This document shows positions 25,931 through 34,245 of a DNA stretch of 64,000 nucleotides, in pieces. The translations under genes and the position numbers were made by a program. Numbering within the stretch: the stretch's first letter is position 1; every line of letters begins with the position of its first letter. The notes under the pieces were generated by a model. The model was not told where the DNA came from. It made no database searches and was given only the letters and a program-made list of their open reading frames with translations. The stretch is from Fictibacillus halophilus. Lineage in GTDB: Bacteria; Bacillota; Bacilli; Bacillales; Fictibacillaceae. The DNA is taken from assembly GCF_016401385.1 (NCBI RefSeq), contig NZ_JAEACF010000001.1, positions 310,001-374,000 of the forward strand. The letters are read 5' to 3'.

Positions 25931-26707
25931 TTGTCTAATAAGCAAGCTTTGAAACAATACGACATCAAAAAATATCGTACACCAGATGGTTACACTTCCG
26001 ATATTTGCGTTTTTACAATATCTTCAGAAAAAAATGAGGCCTATAAACCTCCGACGATGGACCTCAAGATTATGCTGATTAAAAGAGCTGGGGTTGATTC
26101 AGAAGGAAATATGAACATTGAGGCAAACAAGTGGGCGATTCCCGGAGGTTTTGTGCAAGACGATGAAACCGGCTTTCAAGCAGCTAAACGAGAGCTAGAA
26201 GAAGAGACAAATATCTCTGGAATTCATATTAAACATTTCGGTGTTTACGACAAACCAGGTCGAGATCCTAGAGGATGGATCATCTCGAACGCACATTATG
26301 CGATTGTTCCTGATACGTATCTATCGCTAAGAAAAGCACAAGATGATGCGGCTGATATTGAACTGTTCTCAATAAATGATGTACTGGATCTGGATCTAGC
26401 GTTTGATCATAAACAAATCATTGAAGATGCGATCCAAGTAATCACAAACGATCTACTGCAAACGACTGTAGCTAAGAACTTTCTACCTGAGTACTTTACT
26501 TATTCTGAACTTCAGGCTGTTTTAAAAACAGTAACAAATGATCCGGCGATACTAAGTGATCAATCATTTTCAAGAAAGATTAAATCTCTTCCTTTTATTC
26601 AAGAAGTACAAGGAAAAACAACAACAAGAACTTCAAAGAGAGCAACAAAACTATATACATTCATTGAGATGGATGTTATAAAGCCGATCTATACAGCACG
26701 TTACTAA
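25931..26707 (+). CDS. nrtR: NrtR-type Nudix-HTH transcriptional regulator of NAD metabolism
   Basis: A 258-residue two-domain protein. Residues about 20-150 form a Nudix domain with the box GGFVQDDETGFQAAKRELEE then ETNI; the catalytic REL-x-EE is kept but the usual last Gly is Asn. Residues about 165-258 form a winged-helix end (FTYSELQAVLKTV, SFSRKIKSLPFI). This is the architecture of NrtR, a repressor of NAD genes released by ADP-ribose or related nucleotides. TTG 25931 follows AAGGAGG. Its neighbours (pncA, pncB, nadD, nadE) and the shared operators support the role; it probably represses itself. Confidence 0.85.
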   Translation: MSNKQALKQYDIKKYRTPDGYTSDICVFTISSEKNEAYKPPTMDLKIMLIKRAGVDSEGNMNIEANKWAIPGGFVQDDETGFQAAKRELEEETNISGIHIKHFGVYDKPGRDPRGWIISNAHYAIVPDTYLSLRKAQDDAADIELFSINDVLDLDLAFDHKQIIEDAIQVITNDLLQTTVAKNFLPEYFTYSELQAVLKTVTNDPAILSDQSFSRKIKSLPFIQEVQGKTTTRTSKRATKLYTFIEMDVIKPIYTARY

Positions 26708-26725
26708 CCATATTTTTTTATGTTT

Positions 26726-26745
26726 TATAATTAACAAATTGTTAA
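26726..26745 (+). promoter_or_regulatory. -10 box and operator 2 upstream of pncA
   Basis: TATAAT (26726-26731) overlaps by one base the perfect 7-1-7 palindrome TTAACAA-A-TTGTTAA (26731-26745). A good -35 is not visible; TTACTA at 26701 would need 19-bp spacing. The position implies direct repression of pncA-pncB-nadD-nadE by the NrtR-type protein. Confidence 0.75.
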
Positions 26746-26781
26746 TAGTTAGACAAAAAACAATATTAGGAGGCAGTTACG

Positions 26782-27330
26782 ATGAAAAAAGCTTTGATTA
26801 ATATTGACTACACATTTGATTTTGTGGCAGATGAAGGTGCTCTAACTTGTGGGAAACCAGGTCAGGACATAGAAAGTGAGATCACCTCTGTCACGGAAGA
26901 CTTTATAAAGAACGGTGATTTTGTTGTTTTTGCCATTGATCAGCATCATACCGATGATCAATTTCATCCGGAGAACGAGCTTTTTCCTCCACACAACATC
27001 GAAGGTACACCAGGTCGAGAGCTATATGGCAATTTACAAAAAGTATATGAAACACATAAAACGAAATCAAATGTTTATTGGATGGATAAGACCCGATATA
27101 GTGCCTTTGCGGGAACAGATTTACTAATGAAGCTTCGCGAACGTGGAATTACAGAGGTTCACATCGTAGGAGTGTGCACAGACATCTGCTGTCTTCATAC
27201 AGCTGTCGATGCTTACAATGCCGGACTTAAGATCGTTGTTCATGAAAAAGCAGTAGCGAGCTTCAACCAAGCAGGACATGAGTGGGCATTAGGACATTTT
27301 AAGAGCTGTTTGAACGCAAAAGTTATCTAA
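26782..27330 (+). CDS. pncA: Nicotinamidase
   Basis: A 182-residue isochorismatase-fold amidase that hydrolyses nicotinamide to nicotinate, the first step of NAD salvage. The catalytic triad is visible as Asp9 (IDYTFDF), Lys103 (MDKTRYSAF) and Cys136 (GVCTDICCLHTA). Metal ligands are likely Asp53, His55 and His71 (AIDQHH...FPPHNIEGT). AGGAGG precedes ATG 26782. It is the first structural gene after operator 2, and pncB starts 22 bp after its stop. Confidence 0.94.
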   Translation: MKKALINIDYTFDFVADEGALTCGKPGQDIESEITSVTEDFIKNGDFVVFAIDQHHTDDQFHPENELFPPHNIEGTPGRELYGNLQKVYETHKTKSNVYWMDKTRYSAFAGTDLLMKLRERGITEVHIVGVCTDICCLHTAVDAYNAGLKIVVHEKAVASFNQAGHEWALGHFKSCLNAKVI

Positions 27331-27352
27331 ATCATTCTTGGAGGTAATGGAA

Positions 27353-28840
27353 ATGAACAATAAATATGCTGATGATAGTTTAGCGCTGCACACTGATCTT
27401 TACCAGATTAATATGGCCGAAACATACTGGGAAGACAATATTCATAATAAAAAGGCTGTTTTCGAAGTCTTCTTTCGTAAACTTCCTTTCGGGAACGGAT
27501 ATGCTGTATTTGCTGGATTAGAGAGAATCATAGATTATCTGAAGAATTTCAAGTTTACAACAAGCGATATCGATTACCTTCGGGAGGAACTAGGGTACGA
27601 AGAAGATTATTTGGAGTATCTGCAGCAAATAAAATTTACGGGAACTGTTCGCTCTATGGTTGAGGGAGAATTGGTCTTTGCAAACGAACCTATCATACGA
27701 ATAGAAGCACCATTAGCAGAAGCGCAGCTTATTGAAACGGCTATCTTAAATATCGTGAACTACCAGACACTTATCGCTACAAAAGCATCCCGCATTAAAC
27801 AAGTGGTTGGGGAAGAACGAGTGATGGAATTTGGAACACGTAGGGCACAAGAGATGGATGCAGCGATATGGGGAACAAGAGCTGCGTTTATAGGTGGTTT
27901 TGAAGCCACATCAAATGTAAGAGCAGGAAAACGATTCGGCATACCAGTCGCAGGTACTCACGCACATGCTCTTGTTCAGACGTACCGCGATGAATATACG
28001 GCATTTCATAAATATGCCCGACGTCATAAAGACTGTGTGTTTTTAGTAGATACGTATGATACATTGCGATCTGGAGTGCCTACAGCGATTAAGGTTGCTA
28101 AAGAGTTAGGAAACAAAATTAATTTTCAGGGAATTCGTTTAGATAGTGGAGATCTCGCTTACCTTTCAAAAGAAGCGAGAAAGATGCTTGACGAGGCAGG
28201 ATTCACAGATACTAAGATTATTGCTTCGAATGATCTAGATGAGAATACGATCATCAATCTAAAAGCGCAAGGTGCAAAGATCGATTCGTGGGGAATCGGT
28301 ACAAAATTGATCACAGCTTATGACCAGCCAGCTTTAGGAGCAGTCTACAAACTCGTCTCTATTGAGGACGAACAAGGAGACATGGTAGACACGATAAAAA
28401 TTAGTGGGAATCCTGAAAAAGTGACAACTCCTGGTTTGAAAAAAGTTTATCGAATCATCAATACACAGAATAACAAATCTGAAGGTGATTATATTGCACT
28501 TGACAATGAAACGCCCGAAGAAGAGCCTCGACTTAAAATGTTTCATCCCGTTCATACGTTTATCAGTAAATTTGTAACGAACTTTAAAGCGAAAGAGCTT
28601 CATCAGGATATTTTTGTAGAAGGTAACGTAGTCTATGAAACTCCCACTCTTAAAGAGATACAGCTCTTTGCAAAAGAAAATCTAGAAGTATTATGGGACG
28701 AATACAAACGGACGATGCATCCCGAAGAATATCCAGTTGACCTCAGTCAAGAATGCTGGGATAACAAGATGAAGAACATTCAAGACGTGCAAACAAAAGT
28801 TATGTTATTAATCGGAGAAGGAGAATCTCACAATGGGTAA
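27353..28840 (+). CDS. pncB: Nicotinate phosphoribosyltransferase
   Basis: A 495-residue enzyme that joins nicotinate to phosphoribosyl pyrophosphate, giving nicotinate mononucleotide. Recognisable parts are LHTDLYQINMAETYW at the N-terminus, EFGTRRAQEMDAAIWGTRAA (active-site region), GTHAHALVQTY, and IRLDSGDLAYLSKEAR with the phosphoribose-binding residues. Length fits the Gram-positive type. Of three closely placed starts, ATG 27353 is 7 nt from GGAGGT and was chosen. It overlaps nadD by 8 bp. Confidence 0.94.
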   Translation: MNNKYADDSLALHTDLYQINMAETYWEDNIHNKKAVFEVFFRKLPFGNGYAVFAGLERIIDYLKNFKFTTSDIDYLREELGYEEDYLEYLQQIKFTGTVRSMVEGELVFANEPIIRIEAPLAEAQLIETAILNIVNYQTLIATKASRIKQVVGEERVMEFGTRRAQEMDAAIWGTRAAFIGGFEATSNVRAGKRFGIPVAGTHAHALVQTYRDEYTAFHKYARRHKDCVFLVDTYDTLRSGVPTAIKVAKELGNKINFQGIRLDSGDLAYLSKEARKMLDEAGFTDTKIIASNDLDENTIINLKAQGAKIDSWGIGTKLITAYDQPALGAVYKLVSIEDEQGDMVDTIKISGNPEKVTTPGLKKVYRIINTQNNKSEGDYIALDNETPEEEPRLKMFHPVHTFISKFVTNFKAKELHQDIFVEGNVVYETPTLKEIQLFAKENLEVLWDEYKRTMHPEEYPVDLSQECWDNKMKNIQDVQTKVMLLIGEGESHNG

Positions 28841-29447
28841 GATTGGAATCTATGGATCATCTTTTGACCCTATAACGAATGTCCATCTATGGACAGCAAG
28901 TACCGTTGCACATCGCTGTAAGCTAGATAAAGTGATTTTCCTGCCATGCTCAAGTAAACGAAAAGATAAAACGATGAAAACCTCAGATACTCATCGCTGG
29001 GAGATGCTTCAGCTAGAAATCTCAAATAATCATACATTTATAGCTGATGATCATGAAATGCTTCAAGAAGCTTGGGAAGTGTATACGTATTACACAATGG
29101 AACATTTTAAAGAAAAATATCCTGATGATGAAGTTTACTTCATTATGGGAGCAGATCTTTTGGTTGATATTGCAGATGGTAAATGGAAGTATGATGAAGA
29201 GTTAATTGCGAGCAATAAATTTATTGTGATGGCAAGGGACGATATCAATATGGTCAAAACGATTTCTCGCTCGCCCATCCTAAGAAACCACGATGATGGC
29301 ACAAAATTTCATCTGATTGATAAAGGACTGTCTATGGAAATCAGCAGCACTTATATCCGTGATGAATTTTCTAAGGGTGGCGAGCCAAGGTATCTTTTAC
29401 CTGATGCTTGTTATGAATATATAAAAAAACATGAACTGTATAAATGA
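28833..29447 (+). CDS. nadD: Nicotinate-nucleotide adenylyltransferase (NadD-type)
   Basis: A 204-residue nucleotidyltransferase. GIYGSSFDPITNVHLWTA is the N-terminal phosphate-binding loop; the usual H-x-G-H appears as T-N-V-H, the [HT]-x-x-H form. MEISSTYIRDEF near residue 168 is the I-S-S-T-x-[IL]-R motif. It adenylates nicotinate mononucleotide, linking pncB to nadE. Because a housekeeping nadD normally lies elsewhere in Bacillaceae, this may be a second, regulated copy. It is coupled to pncB by an 8-bp overlap. Confidence 0.9.
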   Translation: MGKIGIYGSSFDPITNVHLWTASTVAHRCKLDKVIFLPCSSKRKDKTMKTSDTHRWEMLQLEISNNHTFIADDHEMLQEAWEVYTYYTMEHFKEKYPDDEVYFIMGADLLVDIADGKWKYDEELIASNKFIVMARDDINMVKTISRSPILRNHDDGTKFHLIDKGLSMEISSTYIRDEFSKGGEPRYLLPDACYEYIKKHELYK

Positions 29448-29462
29448 CAGGAGGGATTATCG

Positions 29463-30281
29463 ATGTCTTTGCAGCAAAGAATCATGAATGATCTTCATAC
29501 AAAATCAAATATTGTAGCTTCGACTGAAATAGAAAGCAGGGTAAACTTTTTAAAACAATACCTCATTCAATCAAAGGCAAAAGGTTTCGTGCTTGGTATC
29601 AGTGGTGGTCAAGACTCTACATTAGCAGGCCGGCTGGCGCAGATCGCAGTAGAAGAGTTGAGAGAATCAGGTCATATCGTAAAGTTTGTTGCCGTGCGCC
29701 TGCCATATGGAACACAAAGAGATGAAGAGGATGCTGAGCTCGCACTGTCTTTTATTAATCCCGATGATCGAATTTCTTTTGATGTTAAAAAAACGGTAGA
29801 TGTCTTTGCAGAAAGCTATAAAACGAATGCTTCACAGCCGCTTTCTGACTTTAATAAAGGTAATGTTAAAGCAAGAGTAAGGATGATTACCCAGTATGCA
29901 ATTGCTGGTCAGGGGAATTTATTAGTAATCGGGACAGATCACGCCGCTGAAGCGATAACAGGATTCTTTACGAAGTACGGTGATGGAGGAGCAGACATAC
30001 TTCCACTGGCGGGTTTAACAAAGCGTCAAGGTAAAATGTTGTTAAAAGAATTAGGGGCACCAGAAAGACTGTATGTCAAACAACCAACGGCTGACCTTTT
30101 AGATGAAAAACCACAGCAAGCAGATGAAACCGAATTAGGAATAACGTACGATGAACTAGATGATTATCTAGAAGGTAAAGCCGTTTCTGATGACGCAGCA
30201 AAGAAAATTGAAGAGCGGTATCTTCAAACAGAACATAAAAGACAGCTTCCCGCTTCTCTTCATGATGAGTGGTGGCAATAA
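29463..30281 (+). CDS. nadE: NAD synthetase, ammonia-dependent type
   Basis: A 272-residue NadE that amidates deamido-NAD to NAD using ATP. The PP-loop is [17 protein letters not shown] (about residues 44-60), followed by [13 protein letters not shown] and [18 protein letters not shown], both family hallmarks. There is no N-terminal glutaminase domain, so ammonia is the nitrogen source, as in B. subtilis NadE. GGAGGG supports ATG 29463, 15 bp after nadD. Last gene of the salvage operon, followed by a strong terminator. Confidence 0.95.
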   Translation: MSLQQRIMNDLHTKSNIVASTEIESRVNFLKQYLIQSKAKGFVLGISGGQDSTLAGRLAQIAVEELRESGHIVKFVAVRLPYGTQRDEEDAELALSFINPDDRISFDVKKTVDVFAESYKTNASQPLSDFNKGNVKARVRMITQYAIAGQGNLLVIGTDHAAEAITGFFTKYGDGGADILPLAGLTKRQGKMLLKELGAPERLYVKQPTADLLDEKPQQADETELGITYDELDDYLEGKAVSDDAAKKIEERYLQTEHKRQLPASLHDEWWQ

Positions 30282-30283
30282 TG

Positions 30284-30340
30284 ACAACAGCTGATTCAAA
30301 AAGGTACTTACGAAGTACCTTGGGGTCAGCTGTTGTTTTG
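30284..30340 (+). terminator. Terminator of the NAD salvage operon
   Basis: ACAACAGCTGA (30284-30294) pairs perfectly with TCAGCTGTTGT (30326-30336), and an inner hairpin GGTACTT/AAGTACC sits in the loop. A short T-run follows. Confidence 0.85.
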
Positions 30341-30492
30341 CATTTTATTTAAATATTTTAAAAAGAAGTTAACTTTCAGCTATTTTTGGAAAAAATATAA
30401 ATAAACTAGTGAAAGATGCAAAAAACGTTTACGGGACTATTGATTTAGGGAAGAGCCTTATAAATACCTTATGAGCGCATGGAGGATTATAG

Positions 30493-31359
30493 ATGGCTAC
30501 CGTAATAAAAGGAGAATACAAACACGTGAACTGTGATAGTGAATACGGCACATTAAAGAAAGTAATTGTGTGTGAACCGAGATATATGAAGATCGATGAA
30601 ATTATTAATGAAACGCAGCGTCATTTTGCAAAAGATAACATCAACATGAAACGAGCAATGAAACAGCATCAGCATTTTGTGGAGACGATGAAAGCAAACG
30701 GTGTAGACGTTTATAAACTGCCTGCGATGGAAAAGTTTCCTGAACAAGTTTTCACTCGTGATATAGGATTTACGATCGGTGAAACGGTTTTCGTATCACG
30801 TATGGGAAGCAATATTCGAGATGGAGAAGAGAAGGTCTTGCGAAACTGGTTATTAGAACACCAGATTAATCTTTCTTTGATTGATGGAGACCGGATTGAG
30901 GGCGGAGATGTAATCGTCCATGGCGATACCGTTTATATCGGTGTGAGTGGAAGAACGTCTGAGGAAACCATTCAAGAACTTCAATCACAGCTGCCTCATT
31001 TGAATGTCGTGGCTGTACCATTTGATCCCATCTTTTTGCATCTGGATTGTGTATTTAACATTTTGTCTGAGAAAGATGCCTTGATCTATAGACATGCTTT
31101 TGGAGAAAAAGACTATCAAATGCTTGCTTCAAAATTTAATGTGATTGAAGTAGAGAAAGAGGAACAATTTACGATGGGTACGAACGTATTATCTATCGGA
31201 AACAAGAAGGTTTTGAGCCTTCCTGTTAATAAGAACGTTAATACAGCACTTCGTGAAAGAGGGTATGAAGTTTTAGAAGTGGATATTTCTGAAATCATAA
31301 AATCAGGTGGTTCTTTCCGATGCTGTTCGATGCCGTTATATCGGGAAGAGATGCATTAA
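30493..31359 (+). CDS. Dimethylarginine dimethylaminohydrolase / amidinotransferase-like hydrolase
   Basis: A 288-residue protein of the guanidino-group modifying superfamily (arginine deiminase, DDAH, amidinotransferase). Catalytic residues are seen as Glu-Asp in IEGGDVIV, His in FLHLDCVFNI, and the nucleophile Cys near the end in GGSFRCCSMPL. FTRDIGFTIG is another family motif. It resembles B. subtilis YkgA; the physiological guanidine substrate is unknown. ATGGAGG lies upstream of ATG 30493. Monocistronic between two terminators. Confidence 0.88.
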   Translation: MATVIKGEYKHVNCDSEYGTLKKVIVCEPRYMKIDEIINETQRHFAKDNINMKRAMKQHQHFVETMKANGVDVYKLPAMEKFPEQVFTRDIGFTIGETVFVSRMGSNIRDGEEKVLRNWLLEHQINLSLIDGDRIEGGDVIVHGDTVYIGVSGRTSEETIQELQSQLPHLNVVAVPFDPIFLHLDCVFNILSEKDALIYRHAFGEKDYQMLASKFNVIEVEKEEQFTMGTNVLSIGNKKVLSLPVNKNVNTALRERGYEVLEVDISEIIKSGGSFRCCSMPLYREEMH

Positions 31360-31369
31360 ATAGTGTTTA

Positions 31370-31402
31370 AATAGTCTTTGCCAGCGGCAAAAGGCTATTT
31401 TT
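31370..31402 (+). terminator. Rho-independent terminator
   Basis: AATAGTCTTTGCC (31370-31382) pairs with GGCAAAAGGCTATT with one bulge, followed by TTTTATT. Confidence 0.75.
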
Positions 31403-31516
31403 ATTGGCTGAAGATCAACCTTTGTAGGTGCTAAGCTTTAAACTGTCTGTTTTAGACGTATTTTTAATGCTGCAGGGTAAAGAGTACTATTCTTTGACCT
31501 AGGAGGCAATTTAAAG

Positions 31517-31645
31517 AGAGCTATTACTTTTCTTGATACGTTTGACCCCACCGAAATGATTACGCACAAAGTACCTTTAGAAAAAGCGGATAAGAAGTTT
31601 AACAAACACGAAGATGAATGTATAAAGGTTGTCCTAAAGCCTTAG
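31517..31645 (+). pseudogene. Decayed C-terminal end of a zinc-type alcohol dehydrogenase
   Basis: Forty-two codons in one frame read ...FLDTFDPTEMITHKVPLEKAD, then KKFNKHEDECIKVVLKP and TAG. The pattern D-P-T-E-x-I-T-H-x-x-P-L-E-K-A and the ending C-I-K-V-V-L-K-P are those of the last 40 residues of MDR-family alcohol/formaldehyde dehydrogenases. Four or so residues (normally A-Y-E-I-F) are missing between KAD and NKHED, and nothing dehydrogenase-like lies upstream. It is a remnant, probably left by a deletion, filling the gap after the DDAH-like gene. Confidence 0.7.
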
Positions 31646-31661
31646 TTGCATGAAACTAAAT

Positions 31662-31690
31662 AAGGAACTTGGATGGCCAAGTTCCTTTCT
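31662..31690. terminator. Terminator, shared
   Basis: AAGGAACTTGG (31662-31672) pairs perfectly with CCAAGTTCCTT (31677-31687). The stop of the minus-strand histidine kinase lies at its edge, so it mainly serves that gene. Confidence 0.85.
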
Positions 31691-32840
31691 ATATTTCTAT
31701 TTGTGAGTTTTCTTCTGCCAGTGTGGTATCAGTACCTTGAAGGGGAAGAACGATAGTGAAGGTCGTTATGTTATCATCGGATGAACAACTGATGGACCCG
31801 TTATGTTTTTCAATAATTTTTTTACATACAAATAGTCCAATACCTGTACCTAATTCTTTTGTTGTAAAGAACGGCTCAAAAATCGTACTGATTGTTTCGG
31901 GTGGAATAGCTGGGCCGTTATTAGAAATAGTAATATGTACGTTATCGTTATTTTCGATCTTACTAAAAATCATGATTCGTCGATTCTGTCTCATTTGGCG
32001 CAACGCATCGATCGAGTTCATGATGAGATTAAGCAGAACTTGTTTCAACTCGTCCTTGTGTGCCCGCAGCGTAATCGTAGGATCAATGCGGGGAATTACT
32101 GTCACATCTGCATCCACTAAACTCGGGTACATAAAATCTAGAATATCTGTGAACAAATCTTCTAAAGCAAAATCCTCCGCTTCTCGTTCTTGTACTCCTT
32201 TTCTTGAGGCGTGAAGAAATTGAGAGATACGAAAGTTTAATTGTGTTAATTCATGACTGATGATATCAATGTATTTCATGTTTGGATCTTCTTGCTGCAT
32301 GAGCTTTACAAATCCCATTACAGCTGTCAATGGATTTCTGAACTCATGTACAAAACTCGATGACATTTGTCCTAAAATGGTTAAACGTTCTTTGTGACTT
32401 TGGTCAATGAATACTGTTTTTTCCTCAATCTCAATATCCTTTAGCTGAGTATACTTCTTAACCGCATGATATAAAAACTCATCAAAAAGGGAATTGATCG
32501 TTTCAATTACAGGTTGTAACTGTTCAATGGATATGCCAGAGCCCGTCACGAAACGGACAATCTCACTTCTTCCAAGGTTTACATTGTATACAAATTCACC
32601 TATATTGATCTTAGCTTCCAACCGCTGTACAGCTACTTCATGTGCGAGGCGCATAATTTCTTCGGGAGATAGTTTACGTCGTAAGGACTGTTTAACTAGC
32701 TCAACCATATGCAGGGCATTATCTATAACTTTTTCTTTATGTACATCATGATTCGATATCACGATTCTCTGGTGCCAATCATGTAAGTAAGTAGGCAAGT
32801 TATCATCCATATATGTGATTAGACTTTCTGTTATGTCCAC
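31689..32840 (-). CDS. Cytoplasmic sensor histidine kinase (orphan, sporulation-kinase-like)
   Basis: A 383-residue kinase. Residues about 1-110 are a helical sensor part resembling the RsbRD N-terminal domain (YMDDNLPTYLHDWHQRIVIS). The phosphoacceptor His165 is in SSSFVHEFRNPLTAVMGF, and the ATPase domain has LNLIMNSIDAL, NNGPAIPPE and GTGIGLFVCKKII. GTG 32840 sits six bases after AGAGGTG and removes an upstream hydrophobic stretch that the longer frame (from 33029) would add, so the protein is cytoplasmic. No response regulator is adjacent, as for kinases that feed the Spo0F phosphorelay. Confidence 0.88.
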   Translation of the reverse strand: MDITESLITYMDDNLPTYLHDWHQRIVISNHDVHKEKVIDNALHMVELVKQSLRRKLSPEEIMRLAHEVAVQRLEAKINIGEFVYNVNLGRSEIVRFVTGSGISIEQLQPVIETINSLFDEFLYHAVKKYTQLKDIEIEEKTVFIDQSHKERLTILGQMSSSFVHEFRNPLTAVMGFVKLMQQEDPNMKYIDIISHELTQLNFRISQFLHASRKGVQEREAEDFALEDLFTDILDFMYPSLVDADVTVIPRIDPTITLRAHKDELKQVLLNLIMNSIDALRQMRQNRRIMIFSKIENNDNVHITISNNGPAIPPETISTIFEPFFTTKELGTGIGLFVCKKIIEKHNGSISCSSDDNITTFTIVLPLQGTDTTLAEENSQIEI

Positions 32841-33261
32841 CGCTCGCACCTCTTTCAACATTAAAATCATGGAAAGAATAAAAAATGAATCAGCCAACGT
32901 TTGATATATAAAAGTATTTATACTACATATAGTAATGGAAATATAGACGAAATGCCATATGCAGTTTACAAATTTTTCATTAAATTGTGAAAATGATGTA
33001 GGTATTTCGACAGAGAGCAACGAAATCATTCATAATCTTCTGTTATTTACTTTTCGGTACGCATGAAATACTATCCTTTAAATTTTAAATACTATTTGAA
33101 ATAATTATTGTGATTTTATCTACATCATGGAATGGTGATGAACTCTATCCAGCCTTTCCATCTGCTTCGTCTCATCAATAACTACTCATGAGATAATTGG
33201 TATAGTACAATCTTGACATCACATACCCTTAAACGACATGCAATCGTGAGGAGGGAATTTC
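32841..33261. other. 421-bp divergent intergenic region
   Basis: No gene is seen. It separates the minus-strand kinase from the plus-strand catalase. An extended -10 candidate, TGG-TATAGT (33198-33206), lies 55 bp before the catalase start without a convincing -35. AT-rich stretches at 32900-32945 may hold the kinase promoter but match no consensus well. Confidence 0.5.
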
Positions 33262-34158
33262 ATGTTTAAACGCTTTAACCGGCTGGCGATCGAACTGCCA
33301 ACACCTACGAATCCTGATGCGAATGCCGCTGCTGCAGTTCAAGAATTGCTAGGCGGTCGTTTTGGTGAGATGTCGACACTTAATAACTATATGTATCAAT
33401 CTTTTAACTTTAGAAAAAGAGGAAAATTAAAACCTTTTTTTGATCTCGTCTCGAGTATTACGGCAGAAGAATTTGGGCATGTCGAGCTTGTTTCACATAC
33501 GATTAATATGATGATCTATGGTACGACACATCCTGGAGATGTCAACGACGCACCGATGGCAGCAGCTACCGATAAGAGGAACACACAGCATTTTATTGGA
33601 ACAGCACAAACATCGTTCCCGTTTGATTCAATGGGAAAAGCTTGGAACGGAGATTATGTATTCAGCAGTGGGAATCTACTTCTTGATCTCCTTCACAACT
33701 TCTTCTTAGAGTGTGGAGCCAGAACCCATAAGATGAGAGTTTATGAGATGACGAGTAACCCTGTTGCCAGAGAGATGATTGGTTATCTTCTTGTACGCGG
33801 TGGTGTGCACGTTTTGGCATATGCAAAAGCGATTGAGATGGTAACAGGAGTTGATATTAAGAAGATGCTTCCAGTTCCTGATCTAGAGAACTCAGCATTT
33901 GAAACAACACGAAAATTTGAAGCAGAAGGAGTACACCGAAAGTTATATACGTTCAGTGATACCGATTATCGAGATATCGCTTTAATCTGGGCTGGTCAGC
34001 ATCCGTTAGGAGGGCCGCTTGAGACTGTAATCGGTGCTCCAGCAGGTGCTCCAATGCCTGAATTACGCTCCATATCAGAAGAGTTCGCGCCAGGTATCTC
34101 TCATGAAGATTTTATGCAGATTGCTGAAAGACTGAAGAAAAATGCAGGAATAAGTTGA
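33262..34158 (+). CDS. Manganese catalase
   Basis: A 298-residue non-heme catalase with a ferritin-like four-helix bundle and dimanganese centre, which dismutates hydrogen peroxide. Likely ligands are Glu in GRFGEMSTLNNYM, Glu and His in ITAEEFGHVELV, Glu in FFLECGARTHK and His in GGVHVLAYAKA. The N-terminus FKRFNRLAIELPTP is typical, and the protein resembles B. subtilis YdbD. GAGGAGGGAATTTC gives a strong start. It is a single gene closed by a terminator; oxidative-stress or spore expression would fit the family. Confidence 0.94.
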   Translation: MFKRFNRLAIELPTPTNPDANAAAAVQELLGGRFGEMSTLNNYMYQSFNFRKRGKLKPFFDLVSSITAEEFGHVELVSHTINMMIYGTTHPGDVNDAPMAAATDKRNTQHFIGTAQTSFPFDSMGKAWNGDYVFSSGNLLLDLLHNFFLECGARTHKMRVYEMTSNPVAREMIGYLLVRGGVHVLAYAKAIEMVTGVDIKKMLPVPDLENSAFETTRKFEAEGVHRKLYTFSDTDYRDIALIWAGQHPLGGPLETVIGAPAGAPMPELRSISEEFAPGISHEDFMQIAERLKKNAGIS

Positions 34159-34161
34159 TCG

Positions 34162-34189
34162 ACCGGCGTACCTTGCGTCGGTTTTTTTT
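34162..34189 (+). terminator. Rho-independent terminator
   Basis: ACCGGCG (34162-34168) pairs with CGTCGGT (34176-34182) with one G-U pair, then eight T. Confidence 0.88.
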
Positions 34190-34245
34190 ATGGTATGATT
34201 TATTATGTTTATAGAATTTGTGAGAAATGAAGGGAAGTCCGGCAG

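Noticed and set aside
32841..33029. A 63-residue N-terminal extension with a hydrophobic segment on the 31689-32840 kinase
   Set aside because: The GTG at 32840 has a well-spaced AGAGGTG and matches the start of the soluble sensor domain, while the extension has no ribosome binding site.
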